DNA from: Tanypteryx hageni
Taxonomy: Eukaryota; Arthropoda; Insecta; Odonata; Petaluridae
Reading direction: 5' to 3'
Length of the DNA stretch: 64,000 nt
NCBI GenBank assembly: GCA_028673005.1
Contig: CM054112.1
Location: 189,879,144 to 189,943,143 of the forward strand
Shown: piece by piece, positions 36,720 to 49,790 of the stretch
Numbering within the stretch: position 1 is the stretch's first letter
How the letters are laid out: every line of letters starts with the position of its first letter
Made by a program: the position numbers and the translations under genes
The notes under the pieces: model-generated
Seen by the model: the letters and a program-made list of their open reading frames with translations, nothing else
Databases searched by the model: none
Told to the model about the DNA's origin: nothing

Positions 36720-38320
36720 AAAGAAAAAGAAATGAAATTAAGATTAAGACAGAGGGAGAGATTAAGGGTTTAAGGTCAGCGAGATAAACTTAAGAGAGAA
36801 ATGGAAGGCACGCAAGGAAGCGCGGACGATGAAAATTCAAATAAGCTTCCTCGTTAGAGGAAACGGGCGTGATAAAAGGGAGAGGATCGGGAAAGATGAG
36901 GAAAAGGTTCGGTAGGAGGATGAAGTGAGGATGAAAGGTAAACGGGAAAACAAAGGATAAAAAGAAGAGCAAATACGGATTAAAACTGAAAGAGGACGCT
37001 ACTGTATAGAAAGAGAGAGATGCTATAGAGAGAGGTAAAAGCAGCAATACAAGAGAGGAGGCGATGGAGGTGAAGAGAAAGAGCCTTCGAGACGAGTGAA
37101 GAGAGCGAGAGAGAAAGGGAAATGGGGAAAAATGGACGAGGTAAGTTGGAGAGGGTGTGTGCGCAAGCGAGGGGAAAAGTGAGAACGAGAGTGGGGGAGA
37201 GCGGTGAGATTGCGCGCGTGCGAATGTTGAGTGGAGCAAAGTGGAGGGCTGTATGAGGAACATGGGACATTGGCGAAGTTTGGTTGAGTCAGAATTTTTC
37301 GGAGAGACAGAGAAAGGGTTGAGTGAATGAATGGAGCGAGGGGCGGGGAGAAATTGAGCGAGAGTTTGGAGGGTGAGTTTATGAGAGAAAAAGACAAAGA
37401 GATAGAGAGAGGGTAGAAAAGAGAGATACGAAGAACAAGTGGCAGTGAAAAAGGGTAAGAGACAGGGAGAGACGAAAAGAGAAATTGTAAATCAGATAGA
37501 GATGGGGAGAGGACACAGAAGCAGATAGAGGAAGAGAGAGACACCGGGAAACAGGGAGAAAACAGAAAAGAGACGGGGGAGTATGAGAGAGCGAGATGGT
37601 ATAGAGGAGAGAGAGTGAGAGAGGGGGAGAGAGGTAGATAGACAAGGAGTGAGAGACAGGTAAAGGGAAACGGAGAAAAGAGATGGTAATAAAGAAGAAG
37701 AGAGAGGGATAGAGAAATATGAAGAGAAAAACAAAGAGAGAATCTTACAGGGACAAAAAAGAAAGAAAAATTAAGATAAAATAGGAGACACAGAGATGAA
37801 TGAGACAAAGAAAGAAAGCGATAAAGACGAAAAGAGATACAAGTAAGAACAAAGAAAGGCAAAGAGACAACGAGAAAATGGGAAGGGGCCGGAATCGAGC
37901 AAAAGAGAGAGAGAGAAAGATAATACGGGCGGAAAGACAAGAGAGAAAACAAAAAAGAGAGCGTCGCATGAAAAGGGTGTGGGAAGACGTTAAGGGTCTA
38001 GATAACGGAGCGCGAACGGAAAAATAGAGGGATATGAAAGGGGCATCGAAAAATAAAGGGTAAGAAAGAGGGAGAGAAGAGAGAACGAAAAGAGAGGAAG
38101 AGGAGGGAGAGAGAGAGAGAGAGAGAGAATGGAAGAGAAAAAGTCTTGTGCCGTCGCCGGAGTGAGTTGAATCCTGGGAAAGCGAGGCCTCCACCCAAGT
38201 GTTAGGAGAGGGAGGGACCCGAAAAGGGAGGAAGTGAAGGCAGAGACAGGAAGGGGTTGGAGACGGAAAGGAAAGAGGAAGAGAGAGTGTGGGTGGGGTA
38301 TGGGATCGAGGGAGAAAAGG
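36720..38320. repeat. 1.6-kb polypurine block
   Basis: The plus strand is almost continuous GA/GAAA/GGGA text, including (GA)11-12 near 38107-38129. The 309-codon minus frame (37023-37952) is a Ser/Leu/Phe/Pro low-complexity reading of the CT strand, not a gene. Confidence 0.8.
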
Positions 38321-41300
38321 ATGGGTTTTCACGGCTAATGGTGTCGGTTTTACGGAAACAACGTCACGATCATCCGACTCTTAATGGAAGAATTCTAAGA
38401 GTGGCAATTAGTCCTACGGACACCGGAATGCCCTCCAGCTCCAAGCGCGACATCACAACGCTACGAGAGAGGAAGGGAAGGAGGAGAAAGAAGGGACCAG
38501 CAAAAGGGAGAGGCGACGGAAAAAAAGAATAACGATCCGAAATGAGGGAAAGAAGTGGGACTTATGTATACCTTTTTTTCCCCCATTCTTCCACCTCCGC
38601 TCTATTATCCATCCCCCGTCCTATATACCTTTCGGTAACGCGGCGGAAAAATAAAATAGCCTGCGGAAAAAATAAATAAAAAGAGTGGATAAAGAGCCTT
38701 TCCTTCTCCCTATTCTCTGCCAATGAAGGCGTCGCGTAAGCTCCCGTTCTCTTCGACGGTCCGTCGGTAAAAGTTTAACCCCCGGTGAATTTTAAAAAAT
38801 TGGAAGAAACGAGCGCCGTGTGTTTTTCCCTCAGCCCCAAGTAAATGTGTGGATTTAATGCGTGACGGACATAATTGGAAGCGTGGCGCGAGGCAAGTGA
38901 AGCGGCTCGCCATATAGTAATTGAATACGGGATTTTTAAAAATAAACAAAATACAATTGCGACCCGAAGAGAGGATAGGGAGTTGGAGAGGTGTAAAGAG
39001 GCTTTTGTTCCGTCGAAGCGGTCCGTTGGAGAGGTCGGCGTCTTTTTTTGTTGTTGGGAGAATGGAAGAGAGAGAGAGAGAAAGAGAGAGCGCGAATGCG
39101 TGTGTGCGCGTGCGCGCGCGCTCGAGTGGTTTGTCTCCCGCTTACGAACATGTGTGTGCTCACCCATGAGGATTACGAAGAGCAATTATAAAAATACAAA
39201 GGAAAATATGCTTTCCTCCGGAAAGTAATTCACTGCTTCTTAAACCGGATTCGCGACCGAATCGGATTACCATTTCTCTGCCGAATGCGATCGGAAATTG
39301 ATTACGGGCTTTTAAGGATTTTTGTTCGATAAGATTGATGAGAAATTCGGTTTAACGAAAATTAATACCGAAATCGGCCCAGGAAGCGGTAACTTCGCGG
39401 AATTGAATTTTTAATAAAATTTTATTCGCAAAAATGAGAAGCAACTTAGTCCAAAATTTCACTCAATAATACAATTATCCGACCATGAATGATGATTTAC
39501 TGGAATTTTTCATTGGCCCTTTCGTGGGAAAATTATTTCTATAGATTCTAGGACACAATCAGTTATTCGCCACTCTCTCGTGCCAAGATAGCGGAATACC
39601 CTACTTCGTGTTTTTTTACAAAGTTAGAATAGAATATGTTAGATGGCAGAACTAAACAAAAGCGGGATACATGGTTCCCAGGAACCCAGATAAGGAATAT
39701 ATTTGTTGGGAAGTATACTTCCCGCAGCCCGCGAAAATTAATTTAGATTTTTGTGAATGAAATTTTATTGTAAATTGCGCATAAAAGATTCAAAAATTTA
39801 ATACATTATAAAACATTAATCTAACTCATCGTACTGTTTGAATTCGATGGTTGGTCTAGATAGCTTCGATAACTACAAAACGGTTTTCATAATCCATGAA
39901 AGAATCAAATAATACCTTATTCACGGTAATTTGTGTCGCAATGCTTTGAGAGCTGACTTTCCTCATGGAATATATAGAACCAAACTCCGTGGTAAAGAGG
40001 AAGATGAAACGCAAAACTAATTTTACCGGGTGAAATAAAAAATTGATTACTCCATAGCGGCTTGTACACGCGCAGACAGCATTTCATTTACGTGATCTCA
40101 TAACTTTGATAGGGGAAAAAAGCGTAGCAATCCGGAACGAAAGACATCACCGAACCAGTCGTGCGCGATGAGAAAGACAACGCAGTATAAAAGTGCTAAT
40201 TTAGGTCAGCAGTTAAAAGAAGGAATTCCGCAGAGGCATATTGTACTAGCAACGCATTTACGGTCCTCGGGACGATTCCCCCATTCTTCGGCAAAAATCT
40301 CTCACGCTAGAAAATCCTTTAATTTTTTAAATAAAACTGCTGGGAATTAAATCCTTTGTATTGGTATATAAGAATATTTCTTTCATACCCTCGAGAAAGA
40401 GAAAATAGAAAAAACAGACCCCCCAAAAAGCCGTATTCATTTGGCTTTTTAACTCAGAATAAATGTCGCATCTCAACGACCATTAGAAAGATTAATAAAC
40501 ACGGCACTGCAAAAATCTGTGTATAACCTTTGTATCGTTTCGCAATGAAAATATATCCTAACTGCTCTCTTTTGATTATAGAGAAATTTCTAAACCTATT
40601 CGTTATTTCTTACTAAAATCCCCTCACAAAAAATAGGCAGGTACTTTTATAGACGACTTGTCGAATAAAACTTAGCTCTTACATCCTTTTTCTCAATTCT
40701 TTCTGTTTTTTCTTTTAGAATCGAAATAGCTTTTCATTTTCTCCAAGGTGGTTTTTCCTTCAAGAAATCCATCAATGGCGCTGCAAGGAAAATTTCCCTT
40801 GTTCTTTTGGAGAACCAGACAAGGAACCTGTCGATATAGAGCAGACATTATTAGCACGCCGCAATTCTCATTTCCAAACACTTGAGGCGTTATTTCTCAA
40901 AAATTCAATTACATTTCCCCTTAAAATATTCATTAGCTCCAGGTCAGCCGTAGGAGGTGGTTTTCCCCCGTCTTGAGAAATCCAGACTAAAATAAAATCA
41001 GTAAGAAATTTCTAAAGACCTACCCTGCACGAAACAATCAATTATTTGTGCCTTCTATCCTTTTTGAAGTAAGATTTATTATTTCTTATTTTTTCATCTC
41101 CTCTTGATTTATAACTTCTCTAGAGAGAAGATGTATTTTTTAAAATTTAAAGGACATAATGCATCGTTTTCAGAAATAAGCCATTTTCTACAAAATTTAA
41201 AGTTTTACAATAAAGGTTAAGAAATGATGGAATCCGCTTCAAATGAAATAACGACGTGAAAATATAATTTAATGCTTATTCTAATAAAACAATGTTATTT

Positions 41301-42620
41301 TAACTTAAGTGGTAATAAATAGTATTTTTATGTCATTCGGCCGAAAATTTAATAAATTTAACTTTTAAATCAATAAATAACATTTAATGGATATGTTTCA
41401 TATTGGTTTCTGAATGAAAATTTGTAAAAAGAGGTACTGATAGGCATCAAGGCAAAGAGATTTTGCAAAATTCGATGGAATTTTTCTTGCAAATTATAGT
41501 TATGTTTAATTGCATACTTTTTAGTGGACTGATTTTGCGAAACTCAGATTTTTATTAATCCCAATATTCATCTCTTAAAATTTTAATACATTTCAAGTTT
41601 GGTTAATAATTCGAAGTAAAAATATTCATCCGTTCTTCAGCGCAAATTTTGAATTATCCTGATCGATTTTTCGACATAGCCCATCCCGAAGAATATAATA
41701 TTTTATAAAAATGTTAATTCTATAAAATATTAACTAAAATTATACGCAGCATTAATACCAGCTAACACTTTTTGAAAAATTTGTAATTAATGTGGCATAC
41801 CTAATTGAAAATAGAAAGTCTAGTTCTGCTAAAATATATATAACACCTGATTACATGCGAAATCAGTTATAGAAACGTTAACAAGCACTTGTTACAAAAT
41901 ATTGCAAATGTAGGGAAAATACAATGTCTCGGGAGCTTTGGCAACGCAAGTTAATTTTCAAACATCGGATAAAAATGTTCACTACTCGCCTTTCCCTGGA
42001 ATTCCTACGTACTCGTATATGCGCATATAAATCCCTCTTTCAAAAATTTATTATAGTATTTATACAAAGAACGATCCCTCCCTCTCGCGATTCTTACCCT
42101 CGAGGGAGCGAGAAACGGAATCGTGGTCAAAGCCAACCGTACGCGCCAGACATTGTTAAAAATATTTTGCATTAATACTCAAATATACTTCAACTACCAT
42201 AAAAATGTCATCCGTCCGTCGGAGTTATAAAAATAGGAGGGAAACCGCCGACATAGAGATTTATTCGCCGCCACGCGATCCAAGAGGAGAGAATGCGGCG
42301 GTGAGCGCTCGCTCTCTACGTGCTTCTCTGCACGAGAACATTGTTACAAAGCATTTCTACCCCACTCCCCATTCCATCCGTTCCTATTTCATCTCTACTT
42401 CCATATCTCTCTCTCTCCCCCTTGCGAAAACCCCATTCCCTGAACCCTTAATTTAAAACAGCCTCACGTCGGCCGCGGAGGGAAAGAGAGATAGAGAGAG
42501 GGAAAGGGCCTCCTCTTGCCGCCCTCGCAACGACCTAGCCTCACGAACCCCTCGCAGCTCTAACACACACCAACACAAACTCCCTCTCGCGCAAGTGTCA
42601 AATTATAATTATAAATATAA
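38321..42620. other. Non-coding region, mostly AT-rich
   Basis: It includes a GA/CG microsatellite patch at 39064-39125 (GAGAGAGAGA then GTGTGTGCGCGTGCGCGCGCG) and CpG-rich unique text at 38330-38480 and 38700-39400. No gene was recognised. Confidence 0.4.
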
Positions 42621-42633
42621 TAAATATATATGT

Positions 42634-43086
42634 ATATGTTCATAAAATGCTATGTATGGAGTATAGCTTTGTACGGGGCAGTAACATGGACGCTAAGGAA
42701 AAATGACATCAAATACTTGGAAAGCTTTGAAATGTGGACTTGGAGGAGAATGCTGAAGATAAAATGGACAGATAGGATGAAAAACGATGAGGTGCTACGA
42801 AGAGTAGGAGAGAAGCGAATGATTATACAGACTATCAGAAAGAGGAAGGCTAACTGGGTTGGGCATTACCTTAGGAGAGACAGTATGATTAAAGACGTGT
42901 TAGAAGGAAAACTAGATGGTTAAAGGGAAAGAGGTAGAAAAAGGTTTCAGCTGATAGACGATTTGAACGGGAAAGAGAGCTATCAAGATATGAAGAGTAC
43001 AGCGGAAAATAGGAGTATATGGAGAACCAGGTTTAACTGGATAATCACGGATCTGTCTACGGACAGACTACCTATGATGATGATAG
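42634..43086 (+). mobile_element. 5'-truncated LINE copy (C-terminal RT end plus 3' UTR)
   Basis: The plus frame gives KCYVWSIALYGAVTWT, KYLESFEMWTWRRMLKIKWTDR, IRKRKANWVGHYLRR and, after one in-frame TAA (42921-42923), RERGRKRF..., ending in WRTRF. This is clearly homologous to the C-terminal ~145 residues of the 8.7-12.0 kb LINE but diverged (different subfamily). The 3' UTR keeps the same hairpin and (ATG)3 tail (43073-43084). ATATATATGT occurs at both borders (42624-42633 and 43087-43096) and may be the target duplication, but it is low complexity. Truncation at the 5' end is typical of LINE insertion. Confidence 0.88.
43052..43067 (+). promoter_or_regulatory. LINE 3'-end UACG-tetraloop hairpin
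   Basis: TCTGTC-TACG-GACAGA is a 6-bp stem closed by C(UACG)G. It is the counterpart of the UUCG hairpin at 8715-8728; only the variable second loop base of the UNCG class differs. Confidence 0.7.
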
Positions 43087-43146
43087 ATATATATGTGTGT
43101 GTGTGTGTGTGTGTGTACACACACACGTACACATATACGTACATAA
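43087..43146. repeat. TA/(GT)n/(AC)n microsatellite
   Basis: ATATATAT is followed by ~12 GT units and then a run of AC (43117-43126), so the GT and AC arms form a self-complementary tract. It abuts the 3' tail of the LINE copy. Confidence 0.8.
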
Positions 43147-43299
43147 AAATATATATCAACGCCATGTTGACAAAGGGAAAGAAGATAAAGAAGAGGAGGG
43201 ACAGCTGTAGATCATTCCGAGGATATTCGAGACACTGCTGATTGGATCAAACCATTGTTCCTAACTTGGAACCAAACCTTTTACTTGGGTCGTTCTCTA

Positions 43300-44530
43300 G
43301 AAACGAGGTTAACACGTTTTCCCCTTCGAACTTTCTCCCCTTTATCTAACCTCTCTTTTCTCTTCATTTCTTTCTCCCATTTTTATTCCTCCTCCTTTGC
43401 TCTCTCATCCTCCCTCTCTCTACTTGGCCTTTCTCCCTCTCACACTATCTGATCTCCCCCTCTCCCTCCCTCATCTTTATCCTCCTCTCTTATTTGGTCT
43501 CTTCTTCTCCTTTATTTCTCATTCACACCCCTATATCTTTTCCTCTCTCCCCTCTTTCCTACATCTCTCCCACTTGGTTTCTTCTCCCCTCACTCTCTCC
43601 TCTCCCCATCTCTCTCAACCCGATAACTTTTCTCCTCTTCTTCCCATTCCCGTCTCTCTCACTGCCCTTTTCCCTCCCCCTTCCTGTCTCTCTTCCATCT
43701 CTTTTCTCTTACTCTCTCGGTCTCACCGTGACCCTCCTTAAACATCCAACGCACGCCCAACCCTCTGCCAACACCTGTGTTTGCCTCGGGCACCTTTTCC
43801 ATTCACCCATCTCGTTCCATTTCGTGCCGTACCTTATTTCACAGACGTCAAACTCCAAAGAAGCGAACCTATCCTTCGTCTCGAAGGAGAAAAAATGTGC
43901 GCGTAGTATTGGATGTCGGTACCACGATGACTAGGGTATTATTCTCTTTAAGCCCTCGAGTAAGTGTCACCTTCGGGTATCAACCCATCGCTCGTTTCAA
44001 TTTTATTAGAAAATTGATCCCATGACCTCGTCGAATTTATTCATGAGACCGAAACTCTGTAGATCGAACTTCTATAACACGAATAAATGAACGACTCGAA
44101 GGAGACACTTTTCCTCGCCGACTTTCCTACACGGAGAATTCCTCTAACTCGTTTTTTTCACAATTTATTATATATAATATATATTATATAGAATTATAGA
44201 GGTCCAAAACGTCCTTACAATTCCTCCGCGGGTTCTTCCCTATTAAACATCAGTTAAAAATAAAAATCAAATATTCCCCGATATTTTACCCAAACCGGGA
44301 AACCGAGAAATCCTCCTTCCTCTCCAACATATCGTGCCGCACCTCTTCCCTCAACCCTTCCTCCCTTCCTCTCTCTGTTTCCTCTTCCGAAACCACCTCG
44401 AAACCTTTCCGCCACGCCTTTCGCCCGAGCTATCTCCCTACCTATTTCCATTCTCACCCTCCCTCTCCTCCTCCCGCCTCACACACAGCCTTTCTCCCTC
44501 CTCTCTCACTATTTAATGAATCTCTCTTCT
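43300..44530. repeat. Polypyrimidine blocks (CT/CCT-rich)
   Basis: 43300-43740 and 44310-44530 are C/T-rich on plus, opposite to most other blocks, and are separated by mixed CpG-containing unique text. (TA)n palindrome at 44167-44190. No gene. Confidence 0.6.
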
Positions 44531-47500
44531 TCAGTGAAAGCCTCCCCGCTCAATAGAGGCCTGCGCTATTGGCAAGGTTGTTGGGGTTAAGTCAACAAGA
44601 GACCCGACAATGAGCAGCACTCTCGGCGCCTTTTTATGCTGGTGCGTTCGCCCAAGCGGTTGCAGAAGCTCCCGGGGGCGATGGAGGCTGGGGTAAGAGG
44701 AGGGTTTTCATTTTTGGGAGAGAGGGATGGGGCATAAAGTGAAAGGAGGCGGGAAAAAACCTAAACAAACAGAGAGAAGGAGAGAGTGGTGCCTGGGAGG
44801 CGAAAGTGGGAAGATGGAAGATGAAGATCGTTGGCAAGGCGGCAGACACGCCAAACGGGTTAACGGGAATAAAGCGATTGGCATATAAAAGAAAGGAACC
44901 ATTTCAAAAGGCTTTGCGGAGTGAATGAAAGGCGGAAGAGTTACACCATCCAAAATTCTTTACCGAGTTAAAAGATATTAAATTGCTCGGAGGGTCGTCA
45001 GGTTGTCCTTAATTTATTGAAAATCGTTTTCTCGTTGGTTGCTGAGGACTGGTCTATGTTGAGCAGCCCACTCAAACGGAGCCTTCTATATAGATTCATC
45101 GAATACATATATGGATAAAGGAAAATTAATAAAATTCTTCGGCGTTGACACGTTCAACGAGATAATTATAATAAAGGAGAGTTATTGAGATTACCTTCTT
45201 TTTTGGCCTACATAATAAGACGATCTAGGGGAAAAATTAAAAGGACGATTTTTGAAGAATATTATCAACCACAATATCAACATGATTTATTGTCATTTTT
45301 AAACTTTGGACAATTTTGTCTTTTTTAGGTTGAAGCTTAACTTAGTCTGCACAAAGTGCTCGAAATAGATCACCTCTCCACTTGAAAACCTAGGCACTTT
45401 CTCTCCTTTCGCTGCGTTGCGGCAAGAAGAATAACCACCCAACATTTTTAATGACACCCTCGTTAGGTAACTCTGACGATTATTCCAAAAAACAGACAAA
45501 TTTTCAGCGGCTAGACCTTAAAAACAGAGTTAAGATACTCTTTATATTCCGAAAACCCTACGCAATAAAATTTCGTTCTAAAGATCTTTTTTAGTACGAT
45601 TCTCTACACTCCACGAAATTCTAGACTCGTCTTAACATGGATTTTGTAAGTACCGAGGGTCCGAATTTTTCAAATTAAAACGACCTGGAGATCTCGCTTC
45701 GGCGGCAAAGCGTCCCTCTTCGGGACGCTTTGCCGCAGTAATTTGATTAAAACAACTCTTAGCCATTAAGGTAAGTTGCCCACAATCAATAAGAAACAAG
45801 AAGAGAGTTAATATGATAAAAAACAACAGTCGTTAAGTAAATTATACTTTTCCTTAGGAATCGCTGAATACTATCGATGGAATCGTTGGACGTCAACGAA
45901 AATAAATATGTTTTCGCATTTTAAAAACTAATTGGAAACATCAGTGCTTCGATTCTTTTTTTTCTAAAAATCGTTAGAAAACCAACCGACTAAAAAAGAA
46001 AGGGTTATGTTTCGCTTGATGCACGAGTAAGGCGCTGTATTTGAGCAACGGTGTTCATATTAATGACCTCAAGATTTTTTCGGCATAATCAAATTAAGCC
46101 AGGATCACGAACAAAGAAGACTTAATACAAACACGGAAGATGTTTGGCGAAAAAAAAACTGGATGAATGAAATACGGATATAAAATCACTACAGAACTTT
46201 TGTTTTATATTACTATATTATTGCTAATTAATCCATTAAACTAAATGATATACAAGTTAAGAATTGGCGTGCACCGGAATAGAGGTAAGAGTATTTGAGA
46301 TGTGACTGTGAAGTTGAATGTAATTATTGCTTTTTAACAAAAGAGCTTGGAGTTTAATTTAATAAAATGCTTATAATCCTTAATTCCCACAAATGGAAAA
46401 GTGACATTAATGAAATGTAGTCTATTTTTATCAATATAAAATATTAATTATTTGCCTAAAACACGTAATACGGTTTTATTTGCTCAACATTTTTTATCAC
46501 CATAACAGCTTTCAAAACTAATTACTTTAACGGCCAGTTCGACCGCTTAGCTGAACGAGTTATAAAAACATGTCAGCGTCGTTGCCTTTCGCTATTTCAA
46601 CGGCTTAAAGAAAAATCTTATGTGTCAAGCACATGACTGTCTCCATACCTACAGAGTAATGACTATGATTACAATAGTACTTACAAGTTGCTCTCAACAT
46701 CGTCCTCAAGAATAATTATCGGCAATTACACTTGTAAATGATTTTTTAAAACTTGTAATAATTTTGACAGAGGAAATTACTTGAAATCATTTTTCAGATT
46801 GAAAAACAATATGTAAACAATATTTTTATCTGCTGCTATGGATAAAAAAATATTGATGAGCGATTAAAGTTACCGTTTGCGGCGCTGAGATCGCTGAAAA
46901 TATTTACAAGAAGAGTGTTTACAAAATATGACAGCAGATAGCACTGGGATAGTGTAGGTATCGCTATCAATTAGGATTTTGTATCACAGCAACGGAACCA
47001 AAGATATCACTTAGCGACATACTTAACATAAATTCAGACAGATAATCAAAATATATCTTTAACAATCCGTATTATGAAAAAATGTTTCAAACAAAACTTA
47101 CAGAAAATTATATTTTTTACAGCTTTAATAATTACAAATATTTACATAAACTAAATCCTAAAGGAAATATTTGCATAAAATGGGAAAATGGCACTTACGG
47201 TTGGCCAATTTTAGCCAAAAATTATTCAGACCTTGATAGGGGACCGTTAAAAAAAGACCGATGCGGACAGAAGGGGAGGAAAACAGGAAGAGTCCGAGCG
47301 TTAATATAAATACTATCAAAACACTTTAAATGATTCCAGAATAAAATGAGAAAATGGAAAAATGTTTAAAATGTTTGGTCGATTTCTATTTTCATTTCTC
47401 CTATCTGTTTGCACTGAGAGGGTACTCCAGTATAAAAAAGTAAAAAGATTCAATCTAATTTTTGCAAAACTTGAAAATATTTTAAAAATGTTTCGCAGAG

Positions 47501-48470
47501 AGCACTCTCGCCCAGAAATACCCTTGACCGAGCTTAAAAATTATCTCAAAAATTGAATGGCAGTCATTTTGAATGCGAACGAAAATATGGCGATTCTTCC
47601 GGATTAGTTCCAGCTGTTCAATTAAATAGCAATCATGAAAAAATCGCTGAGTGATTTGGAAAGGAAAATATAAAAGCCTTCAAATAGAAATCTAAATATA
47701 GCATTTACACAGAGCATAACTCAACATCTTGAGAATGCGTAAGTGTTTATTTTCGTCCTGTACTGACATAGATTTTTCCCCTTCAATGGCGAATATTTTA
47801 GACACAATTTTTACCGCCCCTTAAAGAAAGCCAGCGAATTCAGCCGATGAACACGTTCTCATCCCAAAGCAAACAGCGCGACTGACTTCCCGTTCCTTTT
47901 TTACTCGAAATTAAGGAAGGGTTTTCAGTATTTTTCAAGGCGTTTCCTTTTGTCCCCTCGAACAACATAAACAAGACGGGAATAGAGATACTCATCTCTT
48001 TACCTCGCTCCATTCCCTTTCGAAGCGTAGTCGCCTCATCATCTCTCTCTAAATGTTTACACCATTAAAGGGATCCCTAGCGCCCGAGAGACACGTCCCT
48101 AATAACCAGAAACATCGCCAGGTTATTCCCGGTCTATTTTCATTTTGGGGAAATTTTTCCTTCCATCTTCCTCTCCCATCTTTTCCCCGTTTTGAACCGC
48201 ATATCTTAACTTTATTTTTCCTTCCCTCTTCCGAACTGTGTGTTCTCTCTTTCCATAGACGGAGCGTGGTGATGAAGAGGAGGATGCTGGGAGGCGGTTG
48301 GGTTGGGATGGAGAAAACTAAAACCAGCACTTGGACGGATTCACTCGCCACTCTGTCCTTCACGCTTTTATCCTCTCGCAGGCGCCATACTATTTCGTCC
48401 AACGCCTCATTCCACCCTGCTTCATCCTCTATTTCTTCTCATCCTCTTAGCTAAACCTAACCCTTTCACC
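44531..48470. other. Non-coding, mainly AT-rich region
   Basis: A short purine-rich stretch lies at 44690-44830. The hairpin at 45702-45736 is described separately. No gene or RNA family was recognised elsewhere. Confidence 0.4.
45702..45736. repeat. Perfect 15-bp GC-rich inverted repeat with 5-nt loop
   Basis: The arms GCGGCAAAGCGTCCC (45702-45716) and GGGACGCTTTGCCGC (45722-45736) are exact reverse complements around TCTTC, in AT-rich surroundings. It is too short for a typical pre-miRNA. The function is unknown. Confidence 0.85.
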
Positions 48471-48479
48471 TAACCTCCC

Positions 48480-48557
48480 CTGCCTTCGCATTATTTTGAC
48501 TTGTCTTATACAACGGTATAGTTGTCTCCCAGACCAATAAATTTCTATTCTATTCTA
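48480..48557 (+). mobile_element. 3' end of a severely truncated LINE-like element (tail)
   Basis: The stretch GTTGTCTCCCAGACCAATAAA followed by TTCTATTCTATTCTA (48543-48557) looks like the 3' end of a non-LTR element with a pentanucleotide tail. A small hairpin ACAAC-GGTATA-GTTGT (48510-48525) precedes AATAAA (48535). The 5' border is undefined and no ORF remains. Confidence 0.4.
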
Positions 48558-48599
48558 TTATACACCTCATAGGAACGCACTGAAGCAGAGAGCTGGTAT

Positions 48600-49790
48600 A
48601 TGGAGGCATAATTTTCACCTCGCGGATCGGGAAAGAATGAGAGCGTGAGATATAGGGTAGAGTCGGAGGAAGAGAGGCGGGAAGCTGCAAGAGACAGAGG
48701 ATGAGAAAGAGAGGAAAAAGCGCCGCTACATACCCTTACGGCAATGAGAACCCCTGAAGGCGTTAGAAGGGAGGGCGTAATGAGAGAACTGGGAAAAGTG
48801 GGACGAGAGGGAAAGGGGGGGAAGTGAGAAGTAGTCTAGGCGAGGAGGTAGGGGAGAAGGGGGAGAGGGAGAGAAGTGGAGAGAAAGAGAGAGAGATGGG
48901 TGGGATGGGTTTGGAAGGAGGGTCTCGAGCTTCCGACGAGGTCGAGACCTTACTTTCCTCACCCTCTCCCTCTCTTGCTCTACCTATCTTCCACTCACCC
49001 TCCCTTACACACACTCCCTTTAGCACTCTCATTGAAACGAAGGCCGCGGAAGGTAAATAAAGAGAGTGAGACGGGAGTTGAGAGAGTAATAGAATTCAAG
49101 AGAGAGAGAATGAAGAAGATGGGAAGATTGATGGAGAAAGACGGGAAGATTAGAAAAAGACATAAAGGAGAAAGGAAATAGAGAGCAAGGAGGGAGAAAG
49201 AGAGGAGGGATAAATTAGAGAACAGAAGAGGAGAATGGGAGGATATAAGAGAGTAGGGAGAGACAGGAAGGAAAGAGAGAGGAGGGAAGACAGGAGGGAA
49301 AGATAAGAGGAGGGAGAGACAGGAAGTAAAGAGAGAGTAGGGAGAAACAGGAAGGAAAGAGAGAGAAGAGAAGAATTAGAGAAAGAGGAAGGGGAGAGAG
49401 GAAGATGAGTGAAAGGAAGAAGATAAAAAGTAGGGAGAGAAAGAATAGAAATGAAGAGGGAGAGGAATTAGCGAAAGAGGGAGAGAGGAGAGGATGATGA
49501 GAGGAGAAAGAGGGAGAAGTAATAAACAAGGAGAAAGAATGTAGGATTAGAGTAAGGAGAGATACGGAAGGGAGTAAGAGAGAAGAATAAAAGGGTAAGA
49601 TGAGAAAGAGTGAACCAAAGAAGTGGGAAAATAAGTGAGGATTAGAGAGAGGAGGAGATAGGATGGAGTAGGAGAGAGAGGGAGAGAGGAGGAAAAGATA
49701 GCAGAGAGGGTGGCAGGAGGGATGATGGGAGATAGGGGGAGGAATCGCGACGGAAAGAAAAAGAAATAGGATGAGATAAAAGAGATTATC
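48600..49790. repeat. 1.2-kb polypurine block
   Basis: The plus strand is nearly all A/G, interrupted by a pyrimidine stretch at 48950-49020. It contains the 28-bp minisatellite at 49254-49365. The minus-strand frame 49215-49889 is a low-complexity artefact. Confidence 0.75.
49254..49365. repeat. Minisatellite, 28 bp x 4
   Basis: Four consecutive 28-bp units start at 49254, 49282, 49310 and 49338, with core AGGGAGAGACAGGAAG and only a few substitutions per unit and no length change. Confidence 0.85.

Noticed and set aside
37023..37952. 309-codon open frame on minus
   Set aside because: Ser/Leu/Phe/Pro low-complexity translation of a polypurine block. It has overlapping frames of the same kind, and no domain or start context.
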